The notes under the pieces: generated by a model
Told to the model about the DNA's origin: nothing
Databases searched by the model: none
The model's input: the letters and a program-made list of their open reading frames with translations, nothing else
In this document: in pieces, positions 29,429 through 38,557 of the stretch
Numbering within the stretch: position 1 is the first letter of the stretch
Layout of the letters: every line of letters starts with the position of its first letter
Origin: Bacteroidales bacterium
Lineage (GTDB): Bacteria; Bacteroidota; Bacteroidia; Bacteroidales; TTA-H9
Length of the DNA: 64,000 nucleotides
Direction of reading: 5' to 3'
Assembly (NCBI GenBank): GCA_030656615.1
Contig: JAUSOY010000038.1
Coordinates: 1-64,000, forward strand
Made by a program: the position numbers and the translations under genes

Positions 29429-29581
29429 ATGGGTAAAAAACGCTGTGAATCGGAACATCTGAAAAATGACAAGGTCGGTAAATTTGCTTGTAAAAAATGC
29501 AGATTGTTGGCCGATGAGAAGAAAAAACTATGCAAGCCAGAAAGTGTTGATTTAGTGAATATTAAATTAAATAATTCATAG
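29429..29581 (+). CDS. Small 50-aa Cys/Lys-rich protein (zinc-ribbon-like; not in the ORF track)
   Basis: MGKKRCESEHLKNDKVGKFACKKCRLLADEKKKLCKPESVDLVNIKLNNS*, with C..CxxC..C spacing. Confidence 0.6.
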   Translation: MGKKRCESEHLKNDKVGKFACKKCRLLADEKKKLCKPESVDLVNIKLNNS

Positions 29582-29660
29582 TTATTCCCGAATGATTCCG
29601 ACACTTCATAACGAGGCCATATAAACCGGCCTGGGATTTCTTGTAAACAAAAATCAATCT

Positions 29661-30815
29661 TCAGAATCTGTAACTCAAAGCCAGAGAAGAAAATTGGTTA
29701 CCGAGTCTCTTTACCAAAATATCATCCAATTCATAGGGTGCAAAATGATAAGTGATTTGAATTCCAATACTGTTACGATCGAAAACTTTCTTACGAATGC
29801 CAATACCCATCGAAACATCTATCGTATTCATCCCATAATAATTATCGTTACTATCTGTATTATTCGATTGTGATTTTTTACGGTTGGTATCAATTGCACC
29901 CAGCCCAACACCTCCGCTTATATCCAGAAACAATGATTTATTCAACACAAACTCCTTGGTAATCCACACACCTAAAGTCACACACATTGTTCCGTTGACC
30001 GACTGTATGGAGTCTTCAATATATAAATCGAATTTTTTGTCATTTATTAATATGTTCAAACTAACGCCTAAATCAATTCGTAAGGACTTGGTAACCGGTG
30101 CCCCAAAAGAAAATCCAAAGTGAGGACTAGGGCTGAAAGTTGTAGAAAGCTTCCCCAAAGGAATCCAAACCCCACTAAGCACATTCATCGTGAGACCGTC
30201 ATTCCAAAAAGAATACTGATTTTCGCTCATTCGTGATGACAAATAGCAGTCTTTGTGCTCCTTTCTATTCCGTTCATTATTAAAACGATCGATACTATCA
30301 GAAAAAAGAAGGCATAACAAATACTCAGATGAATTTAATTTTTGATTACTGATCAATTCAAGGGCAATTTCTTTAGTCCATTGGTCAAACATACCTCTTA
30401 AAGGAATATAATCAAGATATCCTTTCCAGGTTTCGTAATACTGACTATATTGATCTGCACATGACCATTTTACTCTTTGTTGGTATTTTGATAAATATTG
30501 ATCAATATAATTAATATGGCTGGAATCAAAAGAATTTGATTGGTGGATTGACATCAAAACCTCAATTCTCAAAATTGGTTCGGCTTCCCCACAATATTTT
30601 TTCCAGATGGAAAGAATATTTTTGATGCTGTCATCCTGATCAATTGTTCTTTTCACCAGATCTTCCTGACAATTATATGAGACAATCTCACAATTCGTAA
30701 TTGGCCTGAATAATTTATTTACCAATAAGGAATCAGACTGGGAGAATATCTGACTGATGCCCCAGAAGGATGCAACAATAAGCACGACTAATTTTTTTAG
30801 TTCTATTGTACTCAT
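29661..30815 (-). CDS. Hypothetical protein with C-terminal outer-membrane beta-barrel-like region
   Basis: Signal peptide; C-terminal amphipathic strands ending in ...GNQFSSLALSYRF (aromatic terminus). Confidence 0.6.
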   Translation of the reverse strand: MSTIELKKLVVLIVASFWGISQIFSQSDSLLVNKLFRPITNCEIVSYNCQEDLVKRTIDQDDSIKNILSIWKKYCGEAEPILRIEVLMSIHQSNSFDSSHINYIDQYLSKYQQRVKWSCADQYSQYYETWKGYLDYIPLRGMFDQWTKEIALELISNQKLNSSEYLLCLLFSDSIDRFNNERNRKEHKDCYLSSRMSENQYSFWNDGLTMNVLSGVWIPLGKLSTTFSPSPHFGFSFGAPVTKSLRIDLGVSLNILINDKKFDLYIEDSIQSVNGTMCVTLGVWITKEFVLNKSLFLDISGGVGLGAIDTNRKKSQSNNTDSNDNYYGMNTIDVSMGIGIRKKVFDRNSIGIQITYHFAPYELDDILVKRLGNQFSSLALSYRF

Positions 30816-31065
30816 TTTAAATTGTTTAGGTTTTTATAATCTTTCAACCAATGGTATATTCAAATGGATTACTTACAAAACTGCTCTTATGCATACTCCC
30901 TCTGAATGTCTTTTTATAGCATTTACATACTATATGATTGCAAGGACTAAATTATACAAATTACATATACAAAAAAAGTGAAATGAATTTTCAAACAGGT
31001 ATTATCCAGGAACTTTATTTTTGTATAAAGCATCATATGACACACCTAAAAAAAGGCATAAGAAT

Positions 31066-31100
31066 GCGCGTGGCGGGGTTTTTCAAACCCCGCCACGCGC
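31066..31100. repeat. GC-rich perfect hairpin, 16-bp arms
   Basis: GCGCGTGGCGGGGTTT-TTC-AAACCCCGCCACGCGC in an otherwise AT-rich intergenic region. Confidence 0.9.
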
Positions 31101-31112
31101 TACAGTCACAAA

Positions 31113-31813
31113 CTATTTACCAAATTTCTTTTCTGTTTCGGGCGACATCAACTTATAAACAATTCCAGCTAAAATAGCACCGATTATCGGGGCAAGCCAA
31201 AACAACCATAACTGGCCTAGCGCCCAATCGCCAACAAATAAGCCTGACTGGTGCTTCGGGCTGGATTTACAGAAGTATTAGTAACCGGAATACTAATCAA
31301 ATGAATGAGTGTTAAACCCAAACCAGTAGCCAATCGTGCAAAAGCTTTAGGTGCTTTTGAATGAGTAGCTCCCAAGATAATAATCAAAAACATAAAAGTC
31401 ATGACAATTTCTGATACTAAAGCTGCGAACATGCTATATCAACCAAGAGAGTGTTCAGCATATCCATTTGCGGCAAAACCACCCTATTCTAAACCTGCCT
31501 TTCGGCTAGCAATTATGTGAAGAATGCCAGCTCGGGCAATACCTCCCAAAACTTGTGCAGCAATATATGGCAGTAACTCTTTTTTGGCAAAACGGCCACC
31601 AACCTATAATCCGATGAACACGGCAGGATTCAGATGACAACCTGATATATGCCCGATAGCATATGCCATCGTCAAAACCGTTAAACCGAAAGCAATCGCG
31701 ACGCCTACGAATACAATACCTAATTCGGGATAGGCAGCAGCCAAAACAGCACTTCTACATCCACCTAAGACTAACCATAGGGTTCCGATAAATTCAGCAA
31801 GTAATTTATTTAT
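31113..31813 (-). pseudogene. aqpZ: Aquaporin Z pseudogene
   Basis: Manual translation (I)[31 protein letters not shown]...[21 protein letters not shown]...[85 protein letters not shown][-1][42 protein letters not shown]. Confidence 0.93.
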
Positions 31814-32102
31814 GATTCTCCTAACAGTTATGTGTTTTTACTACGGCTCTGGAAGCAGTACACGCGATAGGAATTTATTAATTAAGTAAGTAAGTATTGA
31901 TTCGATGGCCAAATTTATCACGCACAATTGACAAAAACATCATATGCAACCCATGCTTGACATTCTTATTCCACGAAATAGTTCATTTACAGGCATATGT
32001 GCAGGCTGAATTTCCACTAATAGCTCATCAAAATGGCCAACCAAATAGTGCTTTCAGTAATTTGGATAAAACGTTTACCTTTGCGCCTGCAAACCGTAAA
32101 TT

Positions 32103-32504
32103 ATGTTTGAATTCCTCACCGAAGAAGTTATCAAAAAGTTTTTTAAGTTTATGGCCGTCGGTTTTTCAGGCCTTTTTATCGATTACGGTTTTACCTATAT
32201 TTTTAAAGAAAAAACCCGGGTAGGAAAGTTTACCGCCAATGCTATTGGTTTCTGTATGGCAGCCACTTCCAATTATTTTTTAAACCGGATATGGACTTTC
32301 CGAAGTCATAATCCTGAAATGCTGATAGAATTCAGTCAGTTTTTTGGGATTTCCCTCATCGGACTTGGAATTAACACGCTCATTCTATGGATGATAGTTA
32401 ATAATAGCCGAATGAATTTTTATGTGGCAAAACTATTTGCTATCGGATTTGTAACCCTTTGGAACTTCGCTGCAAATTCATACTTCACCTTCCACGTTGG
32501 TTAA
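32103..32504 (+). CDS. GtrA family membrane protein
   Basis: FFKFMAVGFSGLFIDYGFTYIFKE..GKFTANAIGFCMAATSNYFLNRIWTFRS. Confidence 0.92.
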   Translation: MFEFLTEEVIKKFFKFMAVGFSGLFIDYGFTYIFKEKTRVGKFTANAIGFCMAATSNYFLNRIWTFRSHNPEMLIEFSQFFGISLIGLGINTLILWMIVNNSRMNFYVAKLFAIGFVTLWNFAANSYFTFHVG

Positions 32505-32624
32505 GACTGAAAAATGAATTTTACAGAACTCAATTAACCAGATTTAATGGCAAAGTGCTTACAAAGTGCACAGAGTATGAAAGTGGGGATACCTTTTCAA
32601 TCGACTATAGTCAATCCTAAATAG

Positions 32625-32907
32625 GGTCTGCTGTGAAACATGTTAACTATTGATAATAAATAATATAACAGGCAATTTGCATTAATGAAGTGCAAGCATT
32701 TTAAAAGGAATACTGAGAAAAGCTTGCACCTGAATTTATAGTTAGCTCAAAAAAATATCCCAGAGGGATAAAATATTTATAGAAAATGGATAGCACGAAT
32801 GAATATTCAACCCCAGCCGGGGTTGTACAAATTCTCATCATCACTTTCTATAAATATATGACCTCGCTGAGGTCGTTTGTACCTTCTCTGAGTTTTTCAG
32901 CAGACCC
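32625..32907. mobile_element. MITE or IS relic, 283 bp, with 10-bp TIRs and a 6-bp TSD
   Basis: TIRs GGGTCTGCTG (32625-32634) and CAGCAGACCC (32898-32907), flanked by TAAATA at 32619-32624 and 32908-32913; no ORF inside. Confidence 0.75.
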
Positions 32908-32920
32908 TAAATAATCGATT

Positions 32921-33772
32921 CTAATAGGTTTTTGTCATATCTGAAGGAACCACCAATAAGAAATCAGCTTTTTTATACTCCGATTCATCAGGTTTCTGAA
33001 GTGTATCCATAGTAATGCTTGCAATGGTCATCACCTTTAACTGGGGTGCGTAATGATTCAAATACCAAACAATTCCTTCAAAATTCTCACTGTGATATGT
33101 TCCGTTAAAATGGATACTCTTTCCTCCTTCTTTATGATTTTTTACGATATTCCACGCCATCGTAGCATCTTTTAATGCCTGAGCTTTTGCAATATGTGCA
33201 GGCCCATGACCTCCGATGGCTGAACTGATGGATTTATATCCCGGAAGTGAATCAACGTACGGAATAGGCAAGGGTGGCAAGAGTTGTTTAGCCTCACCCG
33301 ATAAACCTTCGAGGACTTCTAAACCTCCACTACTAACCATTGCAGCATATCGTCGTGGTACATTGCTGGCAACCATTCTGATTTTATTATCCAGCGCAAA
33401 TTTCAGTAAGGGTTTGTAATCCGTTTTATAATTGGGCCATAAACGTGCCTGTGATTCAAAATCCTTTTCACGAATTTGCTCCGCCATTAACTCATCGAGC
33501 ATGAGTTGCAAGTCGGTTTCAAACATTTCTGCCGCCATCACCAAAGGATATTCTTTTGACAGTTCCTTACTTACCTGTAACTCCATCCAGTGGCAAATCG
33601 GATTATCGTGCATTTCACCAAAAAGAATTATATCCGCTTTGGCTAATTGTACAATCATTTTCGAAAAACGAACCTTACTGCCGTTCAAATTATACAATTG
33701 ATATGCTGGTTTATCCTGACGAAAGGATACCAAAGCAATGGAAGCGAGTACAAATACGAATATTTTTTTCAT
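32921..33772 (-). CDS. ChaN family lipoprotein / haem-binding uptake (Tiki superfamily)
   Basis: DIILFGEMHDNPICHWMELQVSKEL...GTYHSENFEGIVWYL. Confidence 0.9.
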   Translation of the reverse strand: MKKIFVFVLASIALVSFRQDKPAYQLYNLNGSKVRFSKMIVQLAKADIILFGEMHDNPICHWMELQVSKELSKEYPLVMAAEMFETDLQLMLDELMAEQIREKDFESQARLWPNYKTDYKPLLKFALDNKIRMVASNVPRRYAAMVSSGGLEVLEGLSGEAKQLLPPLPIPYVDSLPGYKSISSAIGGHGPAHIAKAQALKDATMAWNIVKNHKEGGKSIHFNGTYHSENFEGIVWYLNHYAPQLKVMTIASITMDTLQKPDESEYKKADFLLVVPSDMTKTY

Positions 33773-33929
33773 CCTAAAACTATTACAGTAAAATTATTAT
33801 TAGACCCATTTTTAAATCAATCAAGATATATGGAAAAGTAGTTTTTTGTAAAATTCAGCTATTATTAAAAGGTTTCAATAGACTGATAAAAAACAGCCCG
33901 GAAATTCAACAATTGCCGGGCTGCAAAGT

Positions 33930-36900
33930 TTAATGTATGCTTATTTCATCGGCAAAAATCCAGGATTTACCTCCGGCTCCTAAGTGCCAGGGAGGGCATA
34001 TTCCTTGGTTTTTAGCAAGAATACGAATATAGCGTGCCTTAATTTCAAGATCCTTTAGTTCAAAATTGTGTAATACAACCTCTTCTGTTTTCGGGTCGAC
34101 CGGATTAAGCAATTTCTGTAAAGAATGATATGTCTTATTATCATCGGAAAAGGAGAATTCGACCCATTCTGGCATAAATATCCATGCGCCTTGCTGCTGA
34201 AAAAATCCACATGATAAGGAATGTATGGAGCTGATTTCACCCAGATCAACAACAGCATCTAAATCGACACCTTCGTAACCTTGCCAGTGACCGGTTTTAA
34301 AATCTTCACCACCTTTTACAAAATTTATCAGTGCCAAATCGCCACCGGCAGAATACTGAGATGCATATTGATTTTTGACTTTTACGCTCCAATTCTTTGG
34401 AATCTGAAAAAATACTGCCTCAATCGCCTGACTTTGTTTACCGCTTTTATCAAATGCAATGGCTTTTATGGTCAAACTGCTATCGGTTGAAATTGGCTTC
34501 GAATACAAAGGAGCGTTCAAATCGGGCGTGCTTCCATCAATTGAATAGTGTATTGCAGCCTGTTTATCCCAATGACCGAGTTCAATGCTTGTTTTATCCT
34601 GAAACGTTCTTTCACCTGCTTTAACAAAAGGAACTGATAGCACAACGCCTTCCATAATTCTCGAAAAAGGTCGGTCGTTTTCATCCTTGCCAAACGATTT
34701 ATTGGGTTTTAAATCCATTTCAAAATTCAACTCTCCACCGGCCATTATTACGAAATGACTAATCCATGAACGCTTATAATCTTCACCATTCAGCTTTAAG
34801 GATTTCGTATAAGGATGATCCGGTGTATTATTGTTTGCCGATATCACGAATTTATTATTATTCTCTAGATTCATAGTCACTTTATCAAACAAAGGACTTC
34901 CCAGTACATACATATCGGAGCCGGGACAAACAGGATAAATACCCATAGCACTCATTACATACCATGCTGACATTTGCCCGCAGTCTTCATTTCCACTCAA
35001 TCCATCGGTACAGGTAATGTACATTTCATCCATGATACGACGCGACATTTGCTGTGTTTTCCACGCTTCGCCGGCAAAAGAATAAAGGTAAGCCATATGA
35101 TGACTGGGTTCATTACCATGAGCATACTGACCAATAAGTCCTGTAATATCAGCCTGCTCACGTCCTGTTGTAGTACTCTCTGTCGAAAAAAGTTCATCCA
35201 GTTTTTTAACAAATGCTTTATCTCCCCCGTGCATTTCAATAAAGGTGTTTACATCATGAGGAACATAAAAATTATACTGCCAGGCATTCGCTTCGGTATA
35301 ATTAAAATTAACTTCCCGGGGATCGAAAGGGCTGAACCATGTTTCGTTGGCTTTTGCCCGGAAAAAACCACTTGAAGGATCGAAAAGATTTTTATAATTC
35401 TGAGCCCGTTTAATGTATTCAGTATAGACAGCAGGATTACTTGCCAGGCGCGCCATCTCTGCAATACACCAGTCGTCATACGCATATTCCAGGGTTTTAG
35501 ATACTGATTCGCCCTCCTTATCGGAAGGAATATAACCTTTTTCGCGATAATGCTTCAACCCAAGATTGTCCTGCATCGCAGAATGTTGCATAGCTTCCAG
35601 GGCCAGATTTGCATCCCATGAATTAATCCCTTTGATGTAAGCATCTGCAATAACAGGAATACTGTGATAACCAATCATACATCCGGTTTCATTAGCACCA
35701 AGCTCCCAAACCGGCAACTTCCCACCCTGCTGATATTGAGCAAGAAACGTGTTGATAAAATCGTTTGTCCGCTTATGATCAATGAGTGTAAATAAAGGAT
35801 GACTGGCGCGGTATGTATCCCAGAGCGAAAAGACGGTATAATTGGTAAATTTATCTGACTGATGAACCTCTAAATCGCGTCCACGGTATTTACCATCAAC
35901 ATCCATATACACATTAGGTGCAAGCATACAATGGTATAGCGATGTATAAAATATGACCCTTTGCGATTTTGTTCCACCTTCCACAATGATTTTTGATAAT
36001 TCCTTCTCCCATGCCTGGTCCGCTTTTTTCACGATGGTATCGAATTCCCAACCCGGATTCTCTGTATCAAGATTTTTTCGGGCTCCTTCTATGCTAACAG
36101 CGGAAATGCCCACTTTCATCAATATTTCACGCCCATTTTCAGGATCAAAGCGAAACCATGCCTTCAGATTTTTTCCATCCGATTTTTTAATATCTTCCGA
36201 AGGAACGTCATCAGTGGCAATTCCATAACTTTTTACCGGCTGTGAAAAACGAGCCACAAAATAAACGTGTTGATCAGATGCCCATGCACGTGAACGCCTA
36301 TAACCTGCCACTTCGGTATCACTGATAATTTCGATGGAAGACGCAATAACATCATCGCGATGGGTAAGGTCAAGAATAATGTTTGGCTGTTGATTGCCAA
36401 GAAATTGGTATTTATGAAATCCTGTTCTCGTTGTAGCTGTAAGATCAACATTCACAGGACCTTCCGTCAGTTGTACGACATAATGACCCGGACGGGCTTT
36501 CTCCGTTTGCTTATCAAAAGCGGATGAATAACCTTTATCTGCACCGGATTTCGAACCATTATCAAGCATAATATCGCCCACAGTGGGCATAAATAAGATA
36601 TCACCATAATCAGAACAACCAGTTCCACTAAGATGTGTATGACTGAATCCATAAATGATGCTGTCAGACCCATGATAAGCACTGCAACCATCCCATCCAT
36701 CGAGACGGGTATCAGGACTCAGTTGTACCATTCCAAAAGGCAGAACCGCGCCAGGATACGTATGACCGTGGCCACCTGTTCCAATAAAAGGATCAACGTA
36801 ATCGGTTAAAGTATTAAACGCTCTTTTACTTTGTTTTTCTGCACATGGGTCGGTATAAACCACATTTCTGACACATGAGACCAGTAAAATTGATGAAAAT

Positions 36901-37001
36901 AAAACAAAAATAATTCTGGATGATTTCATAGCATTGTTTTGGTTAAAAGGGATATCGAAAAACAAAAATCTATTGATTGCCATCTTCAAAAATTCCTGCA
37001 T
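33930..37001 (-). CDS. GH92 family alpha-1,2-mannosidase lipoprotein with C-terminal chitobiase/F5-8-like domains
   Basis: VDPFIGTGGHGHTYPGAVLPFGMVQLSPDTR, LWDTYRASHPLFTL, GNEDCGQMSAWYVMSAMGIYPVCPG. The start is probably the internal MKSSRIIFVLFSSILLVSC. Confidence 0.95.
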   Translation of the reverse strand: MQEFLKMAINRFLFFDIPFNQNNAMKSSRIIFVLFSSILLVSCVRNVVYTDPCAEKQSKRAFNTLTDYVDPFIGTGGHGHTYPGAVLPFGMVQLSPDTRLDGWDGCSAYHGSDSIIYGFSHTHLSGTGCSDYGDILFMPTVGDIMLDNGSKSGADKGYSSAFDKQTEKARPGHYVVQLTEGPVNVDLTATTRTGFHKYQFLGNQQPNIILDLTHRDDVIASSIEIISDTEVAGYRRSRAWASDQHVYFVARFSQPVKSYGIATDDVPSEDIKKSDGKNLKAWFRFDPENGREILMKVGISAVSIEGARKNLDTENPGWEFDTIVKKADQAWEKELSKIIVEGGTKSQRVIFYTSLYHCMLAPNVYMDVDGKYRGRDLEVHQSDKFTNYTVFSLWDTYRASHPLFTLIDHKRTNDFINTFLAQYQQGGKLPVWELGANETGCMIGYHSIPVIADAYIKGINSWDANLALEAMQHSAMQDNLGLKHYREKGYIPSDKEGESVSKTLEYAYDDWCIAEMARLASNPAVYTEYIKRAQNYKNLFDPSSGFFRAKANETWFSPFDPREVNFNYTEANAWQYNFYVPHDVNTFIEMHGGDKAFVKKLDELFSTESTTTGREQADITGLIGQYAHGNEPSHHMAYLYSFAGEAWKTQQMSRRIMDEMYITCTDGLSGNEDCGQMSAWYVMSAMGIYPVCPGSDMYVLGSPLFDKVTMNLENNNKFVISANNNTPDHPYTKSLKLNGEDYKRSWISHFVIMAGGELNFEMDLKPNKSFGKDENDRPFSRIMEGVVLSVPFVKAGERTFQDKTSIELGHWDKQAAIHYSIDGSTPDLNAPLYSKPISTDSSLTIKAIAFDKSGKQSQAIEAVFFQIPKNWSVKVKNQYASQYSAGGDLALINFVKGGEDFKTGHWQGYEGVDLDAVVDLGEISSIHSLSCGFFQQQGAWIFMPEWVEFSFSDDNKTYHSLQKLLNPVDPKTEEVVLHNFELKDLEIKARYIRILAKNQGICPPWHLGAGGKSWIFADEISIH

Positions 37002-38529
37002 TCAAACGAACTCCGGAAGAAGATTGCTGGTGTGTATAACGGGTAAGCATAATTGCGGCACGCTGAGGATCTTTTTTCCATACGGCCATTGCTTTTTCTT
37101 CAAAGGCTTTTTGCTGTTCAAACAAGGATTTCTGAAATGCCTCCACTTTCGCCCTCACGCTTACAATATGCCTGTCGTATTGCTTATCCATTTGTTCACA
37201 GAATGAGGCATAATCGCAATAAATATAATTTCCGCCATCAGCGCAAGGCTTTTCGGGAGCTTCAAAATGATTGTTCAAGGCTTCTTCAAAAGAACGCGAA
37301 GCATAACCTTCAGGGATATAAGTAATTCCAATATACCAGGGTGTAAACGCATTGATACACGGGCGACGGGGTGCCAGCCACATTACATTTCCAATAGGAG
37401 CTGGCATAAAACTACGCAACTGAGCCACGAATCCGTACTGATTATGGGAAGCGCAAACACCATGAGGTTTAAGTTCATGTGGATTGCGGAGTTTATAATT
37501 TTCAGTATCATCAAGATCGGTGCCTTCGTAATGATTAGAAAGGACTTTCATTAAATCGGCCGGACTCAATTTCTTTTTTGGAACAAACGACCATGCAAAA
37601 TTATTCCCCATTTCAACTTTTTCTTTGGCTAAAAGGTTAACAGCTGCCCATTTTCGACCGATATTTTCTAAATGCTGCAAATTGGAAGGGTCTCCATAAA
37701 CTTCACGAAAGTTGAACTTTCCATTGATATCCGGATGATACCAGCCTCTGTTTTTTGCATAAGTGATTAGATCGGCAGAGCCAAGATAATTCATGGTGTC
37801 TTTCAGATTCACCTCCTTGATGGTATAATAGTTCGGAATTACAGCCACTTCGTTATCACCAAGGCGACGAGCCACCCAATGTTTACCATTCACTACAGAC
37901 ATCATCCAGGCTTCCTTTGGATCAGCCACAATATATGTACGGCCCGAACCTGTATAACCTCTGCTTTCAATAAGCCTAGCACCGATATGAATGGCTTCCC
38001 GGGCCGATTTTCCTAGAGTAGCCATCGAATTTCGTAATTCCCACGAAATACCACCTTCCGATAATTCCGGTTTATCTTCTCTCGAACCACAGGCGTTAGA
38101 ACAAACAACAACGCCAAATTCATTCATATACGAATCGGAAAAATGCATTCCGGGCATTTCGAGCCACAAATACTTAATTAAATTTCCCTTAACCATTCTA
38201 TCCAGATTTTCCGGCTTTTCTGGCGCTACAACGGCAAAAGGATGTTCCAAGGCTACAGCCACATCTGCCTGCTCACTATTACGCTTATCTCCTTCTTTCG
38301 AATTTGCAATGTACCAGTTAACAATCATGTCGCCGAAATCGTCCTCATTATGAGCAACCAAAACAGATCCATCGACTGTAGCTCCTTTACCTGCTATAAT
38401 CGAAAAACAGTTTTGTGCCTGTGAAACTCCTTGAAAGAATAAAAATACCGTTAAGAGAGATAGTAATAATTGTTTCATGACAGATACGCTTGATAAGTGA
38501 ATATTAATGAATTCAGAAGCTTTCAGCAA
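36970..38529 (-). CDS. C69 family dipeptidase (secreted)
   Basis: Signal then QNCFSIIAGKGATVDGSVLVAHNEDD (Ntn Cys nucleophile), GGISWELRNSMATLGKSAREAI. Confidence 0.93.
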   Translation of the reverse strand: MLKASEFINIHLSSVSVMKQLLLSLLTVFLFFQGVSQAQNCFSIIAGKGATVDGSVLVAHNEDDFGDMIVNWYIANSKEGDKRNSEQADVAVALEHPFAVVAPEKPENLDRMVKGNLIKYLWLEMPGMHFSDSYMNEFGVVVCSNACGSREDKPELSEGGISWELRNSMATLGKSAREAIHIGARLIESRGYTGSGRTYIVADPKEAWMMSVVNGKHWVARRLGDNEVAVIPNYYTIKEVNLKDTMNYLGSADLITYAKNRGWYHPDINGKFNFREVYGDPSNLQHLENIGRKWAAVNLLAKEKVEMGNNFAWSFVPKKKLSPADLMKVLSNHYEGTDLDDTENYKLRNPHELKPHGVCASHNQYGFVAQLRSFMPAPIGNVMWLAPRRPCINAFTPWYIGITYIPEGYASRSFEEALNNHFEAPEKPCADGGNYIYCDYASFCEQMDKQYDRHIVSVRAKVEAFQKSLFEQQKAFEEKAMAVWKKDPQRAAIMLTRYTHQQSSSGVRLNAGIFEDGNQ

Positions 38530-38557
38530 ATATAGAAAATGGGGCGGATTTTAACTC

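Noticed and set aside
31217-31432. 71-aa ORF as an independent small membrane protein
   Set aside because: It is an internal fragment of the aqpZ pseudogene, with in-frame homology continuing on both sides of the flanking stops/frameshift.
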